Shown here: positions 36,687 through 47,205 of the stretch, in pieces | Position numbering within the stretch: the stretch's first letter is position 1 | Layout of the letters: every line of letters starts with the position of its first letter | NCBI GenBank assembly: GCA_032718475.1 | Contig: JAUCBJ010001790.1 | Location: 1-64,000 of the forward strand | DNA from: Nemertoderma westbladi | Taxonomy: Eukaryota; Xenacoelomorpha; Nemertodermatida; Nemertodermatidae | DNA length: 64,000 nt | Direction: 5' to 3' | Position numbers and translations under genes: made by a program | The notes under the pieces: model-generated | The model's database searches: none | What the model was told of the DNA's origin: nothing | The model's input: only the letters and a program-made list of their open reading frames with translations

Positions 36687-38757
36687 TCATGTGCAAGTGT
36701 GAAGGTGGTGGTTCGCCAGCTGGTTGAGGGATTTCGAGTTGCGGTGGCACATAAGTATTAGGGCGGTGCGTTTTTTACTTTTTTTCGATTTCATTGTTCT
36801 ACCGGTTCACAAAAGTTGCCAAATGGTACAAAAATAAAGCAAAAAAAAATTCTTTAAATTTCGTCTATATCTTCACGGATCCCAAGAGGGTTGAAATTTT
36901 GTGCCATTGCGATGCACCATAATGAAATTTATAACAATATAACACATTGATGAAAGATCAATGACTCAAAAAAGAACTTCCTGCATGCATCAAATGTCAT
37001 CAAATGGGTCCAAACTTAGTTAGATACCAAAATTTTAATTTTTGGATCAAGGGAAGTTGTGCCACAGGCACATGACCAAAACCTAATCTTTGGCGCAAGT
37101 GATGACTATTCTCAATTTTGGTGATGGACAACTTTTAGTTCTCCTACGGCATTATTATTATGCTCATTAGAACCGCAATGACCGACTTAGTGGGGGTAGA
37201 CACCATCAAAATAAGCATAGAGCGAATAGTTCTTGAGATATTACAGAAAATGTTAAGTGCGGCACAAGTCTACACTACCGCCTTGATGCAATTTACACAA
37301 ATACACAAAAATGTTACTTCTAATTATCTTAAGGCATCAAAAATATACACATCACTGCAACAAATTGATTTAGTTTATACAGAGACCTTCAAAATTAAAG
37401 AATAGTACATAATTCACTATAGTTTTTGTACAAAATGTGTGGAATGGGTCAACTCAATATCAAGTAGTAATTGGTGGACGTAGTCTTGACATTTTGTAAA
37501 ATGACTCAAGAACTAATGACTCTACTCTTATTTTGAAGGTGTCTTCACCCACTATATCGATCATTTCTGTGATGTGTCTATTATTTGATTCCTTGAGATA
37601 ATTCAAAAAAGGCGGTAATATAGACTTGTGCCGTACTTCATATTTTCTGCGATATCTCAAGAACTATTCGCTCTACGTTTGTTTTGAAGGTGTCTACCCC
37701 CACTAAATCGGCCATTGCGGTTCTAATGAGCATAATATGAATGCAGTAGGAGAATTCAAAGTTGGCCATCGCGAAAATTGAGAATAATCATCACTTGTGC
37801 CAAATGGTAGGTTCTGGCAATGTGCCTGTGGCACTAGTTCCCTTGACCCAAAAGTTAAAATTTTGGTATCTAACTAAGTTTGGACCCATTTGATGACATT
37901 TGATGCATGCAGGAAGTTCTTTTTTGAGTCAATGATCTTTCATCAATGTGTTATATTGTTATACATTTCATTATGGTGCATCGCGATGGCTCAAAATTTC
38001 AACCCTCTTGGGATCCGTGAAGATATAGATGAAATTGAAAGAAATTTTTTTTGCCTTATTTTTTTACCATTTGGCAACTTTTGTGCACCGGTAGAACAAT
38101 GAAATCGAAAAAAAGTAAAAAACGCACCGCCCTAATAAGTATATGATATAATGGTGCCGGCTGTCCGCACAGCTCACAAACGCATTCGCTTTTCGGGTAG
38201 TGGAATGTTCTAGAACTACAAACTAGGTGGTGATACCCATGGATTGAGAGTCTAGTGATGACATGGCGGTTCCGTTGGTTTGATCTTGTCCACCTCCTAT
38301 CCGAGAAAGCCAATGCCGTCCAGAAATCCGAGTTAATTTCTTGCTGTTTATTATGGATACACAACATGTACTTTTGATATTCCGTCGTGTGCGTAAGATT
38401 CAACCTTTTGGCGATTTCGACTACGAAGTGGTCTTCCACGCATAATGCTAATACCAGTCTGTTTTGTGAATTTTTGTGCACCCCGATAGTTTCCTTTGGA
38501 TATGTGGATTTGATTTTGTCCAGTGAGTGGAGGTTAGTTGCCGAGAGAAAGGGCCAGATTTCGCGCAGTCCATATGTAACAACCGGGTGAACTTTAAGTC
38601 GAAATAATGCTAATGAAGTTTCCAGTGAGAGCAGTTGAGAGTTCTTGATGGAGTGAGCCGCCTTTAGTGCCTTACATGTTACTTGGTAGTATGCTTTGTA
38701 AACGATAGGGTTGTCTGGAAGGTGACCCCTAAATATTTGTATGAGTTAGAGATGCAT
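36687..38757 (-). pseudogene. LINE C-terminal fragment, split by a DNA transposon
   Basis: The minus strand from about 38,757 to 38,143 is open and reads NPIVYKAYYQVTCKALKAAH, then FRLKVHPVVTYGLREIWPFL, typical of the region after RT in R1/LOA/Nimb-like LINEs. It continues to a CELCGQPAP zinc-motif start. The 1,376-bp element at 36,759-38,134 interrupts it. When the element and one 8-bp target copy are ignored, the frame continues across the junction, supplies the missing His and Cys of a C-x2-C-x7-H-x3-C motif, and stops at 36,687. RT catalytic motifs are not in this fragment. Confidence 0.75.
36759..38134. mobile_element. 1,376-bp DNA transposon with ~0.5-kb terminal inverted repeats and 8-bp target duplication
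   Basis: The ends are TAGGGCGGTGCG and CGCACCGCCCTA, with imperfect inverted similarity continuing inward for about 500 bp on each side (36,759-37,290 against 37,610-38,134). ATAAGTAT flanks it directly (36,751-36,758 and 38,135-38,142). Terminal TAGGG with 8-bp duplications suggests a hAT-like non-autonomous element, although arms this long are unusual for hAT and Merlin- or P-like alternatives exist. An internal partial third repeat lies at 37,500-37,600. No transposase is present; open frames inside (37,160-37,405; 37,890-38,102) are chance. Confidence 0.9.
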
Positions 38758-38759
38758 AG

Positions 38760-39558
38760 CCTCGTTTAACTTTGCCACTAGGCGGCACAAGTCCAGTTGA
38801 ATCAATTTGCCGCCCAGTCACAGCCAGAGTGCCTTCCTAATATATTATATCTGGACTAGCCTCAGCCAGCGACCAATCTAATAAGTATCAATCCCAGTAA
38901 AGTACCTACATAAACTTCTAAAGGAATAAGTGATTGACAGCACAGAGACTTCAATGGGTGATAGCCATAGTACAGTAGTAGTGGTAGTAGTGGAGGGATG
39001 AGTCAGTGTCCAACCCAATGCGACCTTTACTAATGTTAGTAAAGGTCGCGCCTTTGGTCCAATCATTGTGTAGATGTCTATAGATTCCTGATAGGCTTAC
39101 TGCAGTTAATTGGTGCCTCAGATGGATATTGGATAGTTCCAACTTCCAAGGCTGCTTGCTATCACCATACTTACCTGTCTGGCACCTTTAACCCCCTACC
39201 CCTGTTAAGAGTAGTCAGTTTTCAGTATATGTTACAATTAGTATTCAGGAGAGATTTATAAGTTTATTAGTCATTATAAACTACCCCGAGACGGCAGGGC
39301 TTACATTGCATCATTGCTTTATTATGTAATAAATTGGTTTTGAAAATTAAGTGTTTAACTACTTAATTAGGGTTCGTCTATGTACATTTATTAATAATTT
39401 GATATAATTATAATAATACTATTATTATTTTATTAATAATAATTTATTAAGTTTTAATAATGATTTTTATGATACTGTATATTTATTTATTTATTTATGA
39501 TACTGATATTATTTTTCTTATAAATTTAATTATATTATTTTTAATAAGTATATTTAGG
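38760..39558. other. Non-coding DNA with a 30-bp palindrome
   Basis: No recognised gene. Bases 39,020-39,033 and 39,036-39,049 form a perfect 14-bp inverted repeat with a 2-nt centre. Confidence 0.5.
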
Positions 39559-39834
39559 CCCATGTGGAGAATACCAGACTTTCTGCCGTTATATTTCACT
39601 TTGCAGTTACCCCCATGTGAAGAATATCAGGTTTTCACAAAAAAACACTGGTTACAGACGGGTTGAACCTAACCAAAACAATAAACGAATTAGTATATGT
39701 ACAGCTTATAAGACAGAAATAAGCGCTATAAAACACTTAATAAAGATAAATTTAAAAAAAATACAAAATCTTCATATATAAAATTCCAATAAAAAGTCGA
39801 CCGAAAAGTGAAATCCTGGAATTCTTCACATGGG
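39559..39834. repeat. Small inverted-repeat element
   Basis: CCCATGTGGAGAATACCAG on the left pairs imperfectly with the sequence ending CTTCACATGGG on the right, giving a ~276-bp unit. A second left-end-like motif lies inside at about 39,611. It resembles a MITE, but no target duplication was found. Confidence 0.5.
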
Positions 39835-40008
39835 CGAGTATATTTTGGCCGACAATAATTTAATTATTTATTAAAGAAATAATTATTATAAGATTAAATT
39901 CAAGTCTTATAATCTAGCACTTTTACAGCTTTATATAGACAGGGGAAGTGGACGCAAATCCCATCTTGGCGAATTAATATCCCGCCTCAGTTAAATTATC
40001 AATTTAGG

Positions 40009-40443
40009 GAAAGGAGCAGGTTACAGTGGCATGTTATTTTAACCAAAACAATAAACTAAACAAAACAGTTTACAGTTTTATTTTTGAGAGTAATCAGCTG
40101 TTATTTGCGTCGAATTTCCCCTGGAGAGGGATGAATTTTTATTGCATCCAGTCCCCCCCCCCCCCCCCCCCCCCTATCTGGCTTTATAATATTACAATTT
40201 CCGGCTCAAATAAATTTGGTGCATACTACAGGTACCTCCTATTTTCTACACATTAATAACCTTACCACCGATTTTAATCTCCCGATCCTTAATACCGATT
40301 TTTTTTTTCATTTCATCTAGAGCAACATTTCATCAGAATTCCAAATCTGAAGTCTGTTTGTTCATAGCTTGTTCCGTTATCGAAATATCGTTTATTGTTT
40401 TGGTTAGAAAAGCCGGCAGCCTCTGTAATCTGCTCCTTTCCTT
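40009..40443. mobile_element. MITE-like element (~435 bp)
   Basis: GGAAAGGAGCAGGTTACAG at the left and its inverted counterpart at the right (about 40,423-40,441) are each followed inward by AACCAAAACAATAAAC. The same ends occur at 2,569-2,735. A 22-nt poly-C tract (40,153-40,174) lies inside. The target duplication is not clear. Confidence 0.65.
40153..40174. repeat. Poly-C tract, 22 nt
   Basis: An uninterrupted C run inside the MITE-like element. Confidence 0.95.
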
Positions 40444-40497
40444 CAAATGGTATCAGACACTTATTTTCAATAATTTTGCAATTTAATGCTACCTACA

Positions 40498-40638
40498 ACC
40501 TATAGAGAGGGTTAGGAGTTGCTCTGTCTTGTCGGGCTGTCTTGGTAGTTGCTATGGTTACACCCACCTCTGTATTCTGTTCCTTATAGTAAACCTTAGC
40601 CTTACCAGGTAAAGAGCTTTACTTATACCAAAGACACA
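40498..40638. repeat. Terminal direct repeat of the YR retrotransposon (3' side, minus orientation)
   Basis: 141 bp, differing from 47,791-47,931 by one clear base (CTTACCAGG against CTTACTAGG). Confidence 0.9.
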
Positions 40639-40939
40639 TTACCTGGCCAGTCTATGGTTGTTATGACCCTGATCGACTATGACATATCATCTGATATGAT
40701 CATTCAAATGCATTATGTGATGAGTGTTTTGGGGTAACTCTGCTGGGACTCTCACTGCACTGCAAATCTAGAGCCTGTAAAAAACCCCCAAACCCCAGAA
40801 ATAAAAAATGTAAGAGAGGATTTCTAGAATGCAATATTTTTCTTATACAGGTAGTTAGGTTTATCTAATGAAATAATAGTTAGGTTTATCTAATGAAATA
40901 ATACAATTTTTTCAATGTTTGTGTTTCGGAATGATAAGT

Positions 40940-41821
40940 TTATTTGTATATTCCCAATAGTGCAATTGTTTTTTGTGCTTCTACTAGTTCTCGATCGTAC
41001 GGTCTAATATATCGTTCGTAGCATGAGCTGCGCCACCTTCCTAGCTTCTGTATGATGGTAGTTGGTAGACCCGCTCTGGACGCTTCTGTGGCAAGACCTG
41101 ACCGGAAACTGTGACTCGAGTATCCTGGCCCTAAAATATCTCTAACCATGCAGTTCACTTTCTGTGCGCGCAATGGTATACCTTCGCAAAACATGAACAA
41201 TTTCATGTTTGGTAACATCACGGAGTCCCGGTATCTAAGGTAAGTTTTGACACGTTTATGTGGACAAAATGCACCCCCTACCTTTGCCACTGGAAAGACG
41301 TGACCACTCATGGAAGTTTTCGATCGCTTTAACTTAATGGTAATCAGATGACCTGTTACAACAACATCGGATCTATCCAGATTGACGTACTCAGACACAC
41401 GCATCCCACTAAAGAAAGCTAAACAAAAAACTGCGTAGTGCATTTGTTTGTCTAGCCTTTTTATATCCAATCTCGAGATACCGTCTAGAAGATTTTGCAA
41501 ATGTTGTAGAGATATTGGTTTGGCAACAATTGAAGGCGCTTCAACTGACTCAGCACCTCGTAACATTCTGTAAGTGTTTACATTGTTTATTTCTCCCAAG
41601 ACACCCGTTACCATAGCGACACTTCTAATCCCGGATAGAAACGACCGTATTGATGACGCACGATATCCATTGAAATGCGCCAGGATAATGAAAGTTTCTA
41701 TTGTTTTATCATTGACTGGAACTGCATGTATGTGAGCCAACGCGCAGTATAGTTTGTACTTTTTCCACGCTCTGTCATATTTCTCATTTGTTGATTGTCT
41801 GAGGCCTTTGTTGGATAGCAC
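40940..41821 (-). CDS. Tyrosine recombinase of a YR retrotransposon
   Basis: A 293-residue protein that would integrate the circular DNA copy of the element by site-specific-type recombination. The catalytic set is visible: R141 in SGMRVSE, K168 in KLKRSK, H237-S-F-R240, W263 in GRW, and a candidate nucleophile at Y271 (or Y268) in CYERYIRP. The N-terminal half contains a SAM-like core-binding region (ALAHIHAVPVND to SFLSGIRS). The frame is intact and of normal length. It lies downstream of the Gag frame and ends about 300 bp before the terminal direct repeat. Phage or Crypton origin is possible by sequence type, but the flanking RT and Gag argue for a DIRS-like element. Confidence 0.9.
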   Translation of the reverse strand: MLSNKGLRQSTNEKYDRAWKKYKLYCALAHIHAVPVNDKTIETFIILAHFNGYRASSIRSFLSGIRSVAMVTGVLGEINNVNTYRMLRGAESVEAPSIVAKPISLQHLQNLLDGISRLDIKRLDKQMHYAVFCLAFFSGMRVSEYVNLDRSDVVVTGHLITIKLKRSKTSMSGHVFPVAKVGGAFCPHKRVKTYLRYRDSVMLPNMKLFMFCEGIPLRAQKVNCMVRDILGPGYSSHSFRSGLATEASRAGLPTTIIQKLGRWRSSCYERYIRPYDRELVEAQKTIALLGIYK

Positions 41822-42148
41822 AGCCTCAGCTAATGGTATGATTTGATTTGACCAATGTCAGACATGATATTACTATTTCCTTTGGACATCTACAGGACTA
41901 CCTTTCGACATGGATAATGAATTACCAGTATGAGTTAGAAATTTTAAGGATGTGTTTATTTACATGCATATAATGTTTATATTCAACGCATAACAGCTGT
42001 GATATAGTACATAACACAAATTTAAGTCCTATAGTCTGAATAATATAGACATTAAAACTAAACATAACTAGATATGAAACACACAGAATACAGTTAGACC
42101 ATGCATAATAACAATTCATCAACAGATTATTAATACCTACTCAGAGGT
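41822..42148. other. Spacer between Gag and recombinase frames
   Basis: No domain was seen. A 66-codon minus-strand frame here has no recognisable motif. Confidence 0.5.
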
Positions 42149-43420
42149 TTATTTATAATTGAGTGGGTACGGAATGATAGAACATGACTTGTAGTAATAT
42201 ATTAGGTACTTTCTCTTGTGATTATCTACTCCAGTTAGTAGGGAAAGCTGGGTGCTTACCCCTGCTGTATTGTATTGATTCCCAAGAGCTTTCTTTGGCT
42301 GAGTCTTGATTGTGGGTATATACGCCCTATCGCGGTTAGAGGATCCTGACTGATAGGCATTGTCATCTCTGCTGCGTTTACTATCAGGTGCGTTATATCC
42401 GTCGTTACGTGAGCTACTTGTCTCTTGAATGTCCGAATCGTCAAAACGACGACGACGGCTGCGACAATCGAAACGATAGTGGCCTTCACGACCGCAATGA
42501 TGACATATTACACCCTTCCGGAAGCTGTCTGACATGCTTGGACGTGGCTTGTTGAAACCCTTCACAGCTTCCCAGCGTACACAGCTACCTAGGTGCTGTT
42601 TGTCGCAATTCCTACAGTGAGACATGTAGTCATTTCGAAGCGGGTTTCTAAGTGTAAGAGGGCGCCCCCATTCTCCCTTTGCTGCCTGAACATAGAGTCG
42701 ATGGTCTCTATCCATTCTTTGAATATACCCAAAGGTATAAATCGGAGCAATCTCTAGAATGTGACGGTAGTACGTCCATATTGAAGCTGAATCCTCAGGA
42801 AACAACTCGCTTTTATAGCTACAGAAGAGCGCTAGACAATTGAGGAGTGACCCTGTCGATTCAAGTTCGGCATTCTTGCCAGGTTTCCCATTGGTCTCAT
42901 GGCGCTCCGCCAGTTCAGCTAAATTCACAAATTTATGTTGCACACGTAATTTGTCTATAATTGCTTCATCTAAAGGTCGTGTGCATGACAGAATTGCAGG
43001 TAAAACCACCTTTGACTTAATCTCAATAAGGCCTGAATTTTCATGTGTCTGAATGTTGCCAGCTGTATGGCCTCCATTTGCGACTTTAACCATTAGTTCC
43101 ACCAGTTTATTTAGAGCGGAGGTTTCGTTTAGCTGTTGCAGATTAGCTGCTGAGTGAATAGAATCGATATCTCCACTCGTTGATGCCGCTTGAATTGGCA
43201 GGAACATTTTTAGTCCATCCTTTGACTGACCCATTTCATAATGCACTCCCGTGATTGTTAATGGTTGATCTGTTGTTAATTTCGATAAAACGTCGGTGGT
43301 CAGTGAGATTTTCTCCCATACTTTCTGATTAGAAGTCTGATTTATAGCCAACTTCTGCCACTCACCGGACTGTAGAGTTTGGCAGAGAGATCCCACCGGA
43401 TATGAAACATCAGGATTCAT
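42149..43420 (-). CDS. gag: Gag-like protein with two zinc knuckles
   Basis: A 423-residue protein, presumably the nucleocapsid component that packages element RNA. Residues 208-262 (FPEDSASIWTYYRHILEIAP to RNPLRND) resemble the conserved Gag segment of Ngaro/DIRS-like elements. Two Cys/His motifs follow: C269-x2-C-x3-H-x3-C280, a compressed variant, and a canonical CCHC at C306-x2-C-x4-H-x4-C319, followed by a basic stretch (RSRRRR). The C-terminal ~100 residues are polar and low in complexity. The frame is intact. Its place after RT and before the recombinase is unusual. The ATG is the first in an open frame just past a 190-bp gap from the RT stop. Confidence 0.8.
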   Translation of the reverse strand: MNPDVSYPVGSLCQTLQSGEWQKLAINQTSNQKVWEKISLTTDVLSKLTTDQPLTITGVHYEMGQSKDGLKMFLPIQAASTSGDIDSIHSAANLQQLNETSALNKLVELMVKVANGGHTAGNIQTHENSGLIEIKSKVVLPAILSCTRPLDEAIIDKLRVQHKFVNLAELAERHETNGKPGKNAELESTGSLLNCLALFCSYKSELFPEDSASIWTYYRHILEIAPIYTFGYIQRMDRDHRLYVQAAKGEWGRPLTLRNPLRNDYMSHCRNCDKQHLGSCVRWEAVKGFNKPRPSMSDSFRKGVICHHCGREGHYRFDCRSRRRRFDDSDIQETSSSRNDGYNAPDSKRSRDDNAYQSGSSNRDRAYIPTIKTQPKKALGNQYNTAGVSTQLSLLTGVDNHKRKYLIYYYKSCSIIPYPLNYK

Positions 43421-43612
43421 AGTTCATGAATATATATCAATTATTATGTTATATATAATATAGCTGTATATGTAGCTTCTCACATATCGCTGTGTATACC
43501 AAATACCATAATAATGTAATATGAATATATGTGTAATAAAACTATTGTTAGACAGAGGTGAAACTAGTTAAACACAAGGTGATATAATCAAATCGGAAAT
43601 TAAAGAGTGTAA

Positions 43613-45445
43613 TTACTTGGTGCAATCCTTAGGGGTTAGCAATTTTTTAATGTGTTTCCATTCCTGTAAAACTACAGTTGGTTCGTCCTCCATTTGCGGA
43701 AACAGTCGTTTAAACGAATCGATCTTTAATCTGCTTAGCAGATCGGGTCCTAAATTGTCATGGGATCTGATGTGTTGGCAGAAAATCATAATGCCGTATC
43801 TAGTACAGACTTGCAATAAATATCTAATCAAATCCATGAGGTAGTTATTGCTTGATGCACCCTTGACCATGGCATTCAGGACTGTTTCACTATCACTGTG
43901 TAGTAGCAGCCGTGACCCTGTAAAGGCACGTCCAAATACTGCAGTAGCTAACACAATGGCAGCCATTTCCTTAATGGCTATTGGATATCCACTCACTATG
44001 TCATCCGAAAGCTGTAATGCAAACCATTGTTTGCTATGAACCGCTCCTAGCCCATAGCCTGAAGCATCGGTAGCCATATTATGTTGGCTAGGTTTAATCA
44101 TGACAGGGTTCTGTAAAGGTGCCCTATGTTGCTCTACACGGTCCAGAGCCAACTTCCAATAGTCAAGGTCTTCATGCAAGTTGTCTGGAATGCTAATCAT
44201 CTTTTGCTGATGTGGAACACATGTTGCATCTATCAACCTCCGCAGGAATGTCCTACTTGCACATACTGCTTTACATAAAAAAGAGAGCCGACCTATAAGG
44301 CTCTGCAATTCTCGCTTGTTAATCCGTGCTCCTGGCGCCATGGTTGAAAAACGCTGGATTTCAGAATTTGCCCTTTCTTTCTTATCATCAGGTATAAAAA
44401 ACTTCATGGTTGACGTGTCGATGCCTATACCAAATACAATTTGATGTTTAGCCGGACGGAATAATTTATGTTCATTTAAAGGTATGTTATATCTACTGAA
44501 CAAGTCTATGACCATGTCTAAAATGTGGTCTGCAAGGGCAGGCACATCTACTGTAACTATGATAAAATCATCTAAAAGATGATCGACGTCTGCTACTGAT
44601 GCAAGTGACAACTCTCTTTGTTCAGTTGCAAGTAATTTCATATGTTCAGCAGGGCAGTTCGTCTCAGAAAGACGCTCATAAATGACGTTTCTCACCAGGG
44701 TGCTATAGTTCTGGAATATCCGACTGGCAGATCTTAACCCGAAAACTAATCTAGTATAAACAAAATAAAAATCTCGCCACTGTATACCTAAGAGATGCCA
44801 GTCTAATTTGGAGACTGGGATAATCTTAAAGGCATCCTTAACGTCCAACTTGGCAATCAGTGCGCCATCACCTGAACTAATTATGTTTCGAACAATCGTA
44901 TCGATTGTTGTATATGACACAGTGGAATCCTCATCCGAAATAAAGCTGTTGACAGTTCCTTTTCTATCATTGGAGAAGTCTACACACAGGCGGGTCTTTT
45001 TGCCTGGAATTTGACTGAGGGTCAGAGGATTAATGACATTTAGAAAAGTGTTGGTTGTAATGTTTGGTAGGGTCAGAAAAGGTCCTTCTAGGTATCCAGA
45101 GTTTACTTCCTTCGCAATTATGTCATCAACAATCTGTGAGTTGTCGGTGGCTGACTTGTTGTTCTTGCGATGTATGTAAGTGTTTCGTGGCCCATTATAC
45201 CCAATACGCACACCTTGGCGTAACTGTTGCATTAATTCTGAAACCTCTTGCGATTGGGCATGGAAACGTAAATCATCCTCAAGTTTGTCTACATTGATGG
45301 GAGTAGATGGGTGTTTTTCTATGATGTAACTGCCTTTTCGTATTTTCAAGTGTTGAAATGCCTCTGACGCTATGTTTGCTAGATCGTTTTGATCTATGTA
45401 ATAAATATGGTCAGCCACTGTTGAACTCGTGATATCCATTATCAT
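43613..45445 (-). CDS. pol: Reverse transcriptase-RNase H of a YR retrotransposon
   Basis: A 610-residue protein. RT motifs are LCVDFS (153-158), KLDVKDAFKI (199-208), FGLRSASRIFQ (235-245) and the catalytic LLDDF (290-294). The RNase H domain shows ATDASG (458-463), the Glu of IKEMAA (493), HSDSE (516-520) and a C-terminal HIRSHDNLGPDLLSR. This RT/RNase H style, with LLDDF rather than YVDD, is seen in DIRS-group elements. No protease or integrase is fused. The N-terminal ~112 residues are encoded in the first copy of a 437-bp tandem duplication, and a second copy of the same N-terminus lies upstream at 45,511-45,882. The frame is intact. Confidence 0.9.
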   Translation of the reverse strand: MIMDITSSTVADHIYYIDQNDLANIASEAFQHLKIRKGSYIIEKHPSTPINVDKLEDDLRFHAQSQEVSELMQQLRQGVRIGYNGPRNTYIHRKNNKSATDNSQIVDDIIAKEVNSGYLEGPFLTLPNITTNTFLNVINPLTLSQIPGKKTRLCVDFSNDRKGTVNSFISDEDSTVSYTTIDTIVRNIISSGDGALIAKLDVKDAFKIIPVSKLDWHLLGIQWRDFYFVYTRLVFGLRSASRIFQNYSTLVRNVIYERLSETNCPAEHMKLLATEQRELSLASVADVDHLLDDFIIVTVDVPALADHILDMVIDLFSRYNIPLNEHKLFRPAKHQIVFGIGIDTSTMKFFIPDDKKERANSEIQRFSTMAPGARINKRELQSLIGRLSFLCKAVCASRTFLRRLIDATCVPHQQKMISIPDNLHEDLDYWKLALDRVEQHRAPLQNPVMIKPSQHNMATDASGYGLGAVHSKQWFALQLSDDIVSGYPIAIKEMAAIVLATAVFGRAFTGSRLLLHSDSETVLNAMVKGASSNNYLMDLIRYLLQVCTRYGIMIFCQHIRSHDNLGPDLLSRLKIDSFKRLFPQMEDEPTVVLQEWKHIKKLLTPKDCTK

Positions 45446-45979
45446 ATAATCATTTTAAAAGTCCTATAGAACTAGACTTATAATATCTGATAGCTCTAAC
45501 TGTTAGTCGCCTACTGGTAACTATCTCTATAGCTGTACTTATCTTCCTTCGCAATTATGTCATCAACAATCTGTGAGTTGTCGGTGGCTGACTTGTTGTT
45601 CTTGCGATGTATGTAAGTGTTTCGTGGCCCATTATACCCAATACGCACACCTTGGCGTAACTGTTGCATTAATTCTGAAACCTCTTGCGATTGGGCATGG
45701 AAACGTAAATCATCCTCAAGTTTGTCTACATTGATGGGAGTAGATGGGTGTTTTTCTATGATGTAACTGCCTTTTCGTATTTTCAAGTGTTGAAATGCCT
45801 CTGACGCTATGTTTGCTAGATCGTTTTGATCTATGTAATAAATATGGTCAGCCACTGTTGAACTCGTGATATCCATTATCATATAATCATTTTAAAAGTC
45901 CTATAGAACTAGACTTATAATATCTGATAGCTCTAACTGTTAGTCGCCTACTGGTAACTATCTCTATAGCTGTACTTAT
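45106..45979. repeat. 437-bp tandem duplication at the 5' end of the RT gene
   Basis: Bases 45,106-45,542 are repeated as 45,543-45,979, apparently without change. The unit contains the RT start codon, codons 1 to ~112 and the leader. The upstream copy yields a truncated 123-codon frame (45,511-45,882, minus) that runs out of RT sequence at the junction. Confidence 0.95.
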
Positions 45980-46049
45980 GTTGTATGCCAATATGCACTA
46001 ATGCACTTGCACTACTGCACTAAATGACTACGCAATATATCAGTGCGCT

Positions 46050-47205
46050 TCAAGTATTATTTTCAGATAAATGACAGTAACTCAGCTTCAGTAATACTAC
46101 AATAGGGCCCAAGTACTGTCCAATATTTTCAAGGCAACAGACCCAAGTCCAATAAACTACAGTTGTTGGATGCTTGAAAGTGCAGAAGTGCAACAACTCA
46201 ACTTGTGCAACAGGCTGAAGTCCAGTGAAATGGTTGGTAGACAATGCAAGAAGTCTACTTGTCTGACTCATGTCCAATAGTTGACAGTGCAATAACTGAA
46301 TAACTCCTTGGTAAACAGACAAGTCAGCAAGTTTTGTCTATTACTTCAGTACTTGACAGTGCAATAATAATAATTGCATAGTTCTGTAGTTGTGCAACAG
46401 GCCCGAGTCCCCTGGAATAGTTGGCAGTGCAATAGAGTCACTTTGCTCTTGGACAACAGATCCGAGTCCTGTCTAATAGTTGCATCACAATATAACTCCA
46501 CTTGGGAAACAGGCCCGAGGTCTGTCAAACAATTGACAGTGCAACAACTCCACTCGCTCATCCAAATACTTAACAGCGCAATACTGCAATAACTCCACTG
46601 GCTAACTGGGGCAACAGACCCATGTCATGTCAAATGCTTGACAGTGCTCTAACTCCACTTGGACAACAACTCCAAGTCATGTCCAATACTTGACAGTGCT
46701 CTAACTCCACTTGGACAACAACTCCAAGTCCTGTCAAATAGTTGACAGTGCAATATATCTACTTGGTCAACAGACCCAAGTCCTGTCCAATACTTGACAG
46801 TGCTATAACTCCACTTGGAAATCAAATCCAAGTCCTGTCCAATACTTGACAGTGCTCTAACTCCACTTGGACAAGAAACCCAAGTCCTGTCATATGGTTG
46901 ACAGTGCAATATCCACTTGGTCAACAGACTCAAGTCCTGTCCAATACTGTGACAGTGCTCTAACTCCACTTGGACAACAGCTCCAAGTCCTATGCCTAAT
47001 AGTTGACTGTGCTCTAACTCCACTTGGACAACAAATCCAAGTCCTGTCAAATAGTAGACAGTGTAATAAATCCACTTGGTCAACAGACCCAAGTCTTGTC
47101 CAATAGTTGACAGTGTAATAAATCCACTTGATCTACAGATCAAAGTTGTGTGTAAATAGTTGACAGTCTGACAGTGAGCAGTGGCAGAGTTATAAATGCG
47201 ATCAC
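46050..47205. repeat. 52-bp minisatellite in the 5' region of the YR retrotransposon
   Basis: About 20 degenerate copies of a unit containing CCAAGTCCTGTCCAATA and TTGACAGTGC-ACTCCACTTGG. The exact period is 52 bp (for example 46,780 to 46,832). It sits between the direct repeat and the RT gene, on the leader side. The minus-strand open frames (such as 46,649-47,212) are repeat-driven. Confidence 0.9.

Noticed and set aside
37160-38102. Small open frames inside the long-TIR element as a transposase
   Set aside because: They are short, lie partly in the inverted arms and have no DDE or zinc-finger motifs.
40940-41821. Phage-type integrase acquired from a bacterium or virus
   Set aside because: The neighbouring RT-RNaseH and zinc-knuckle Gag on the same strand, inside shared direct repeats, identify a YR retrotransposon.
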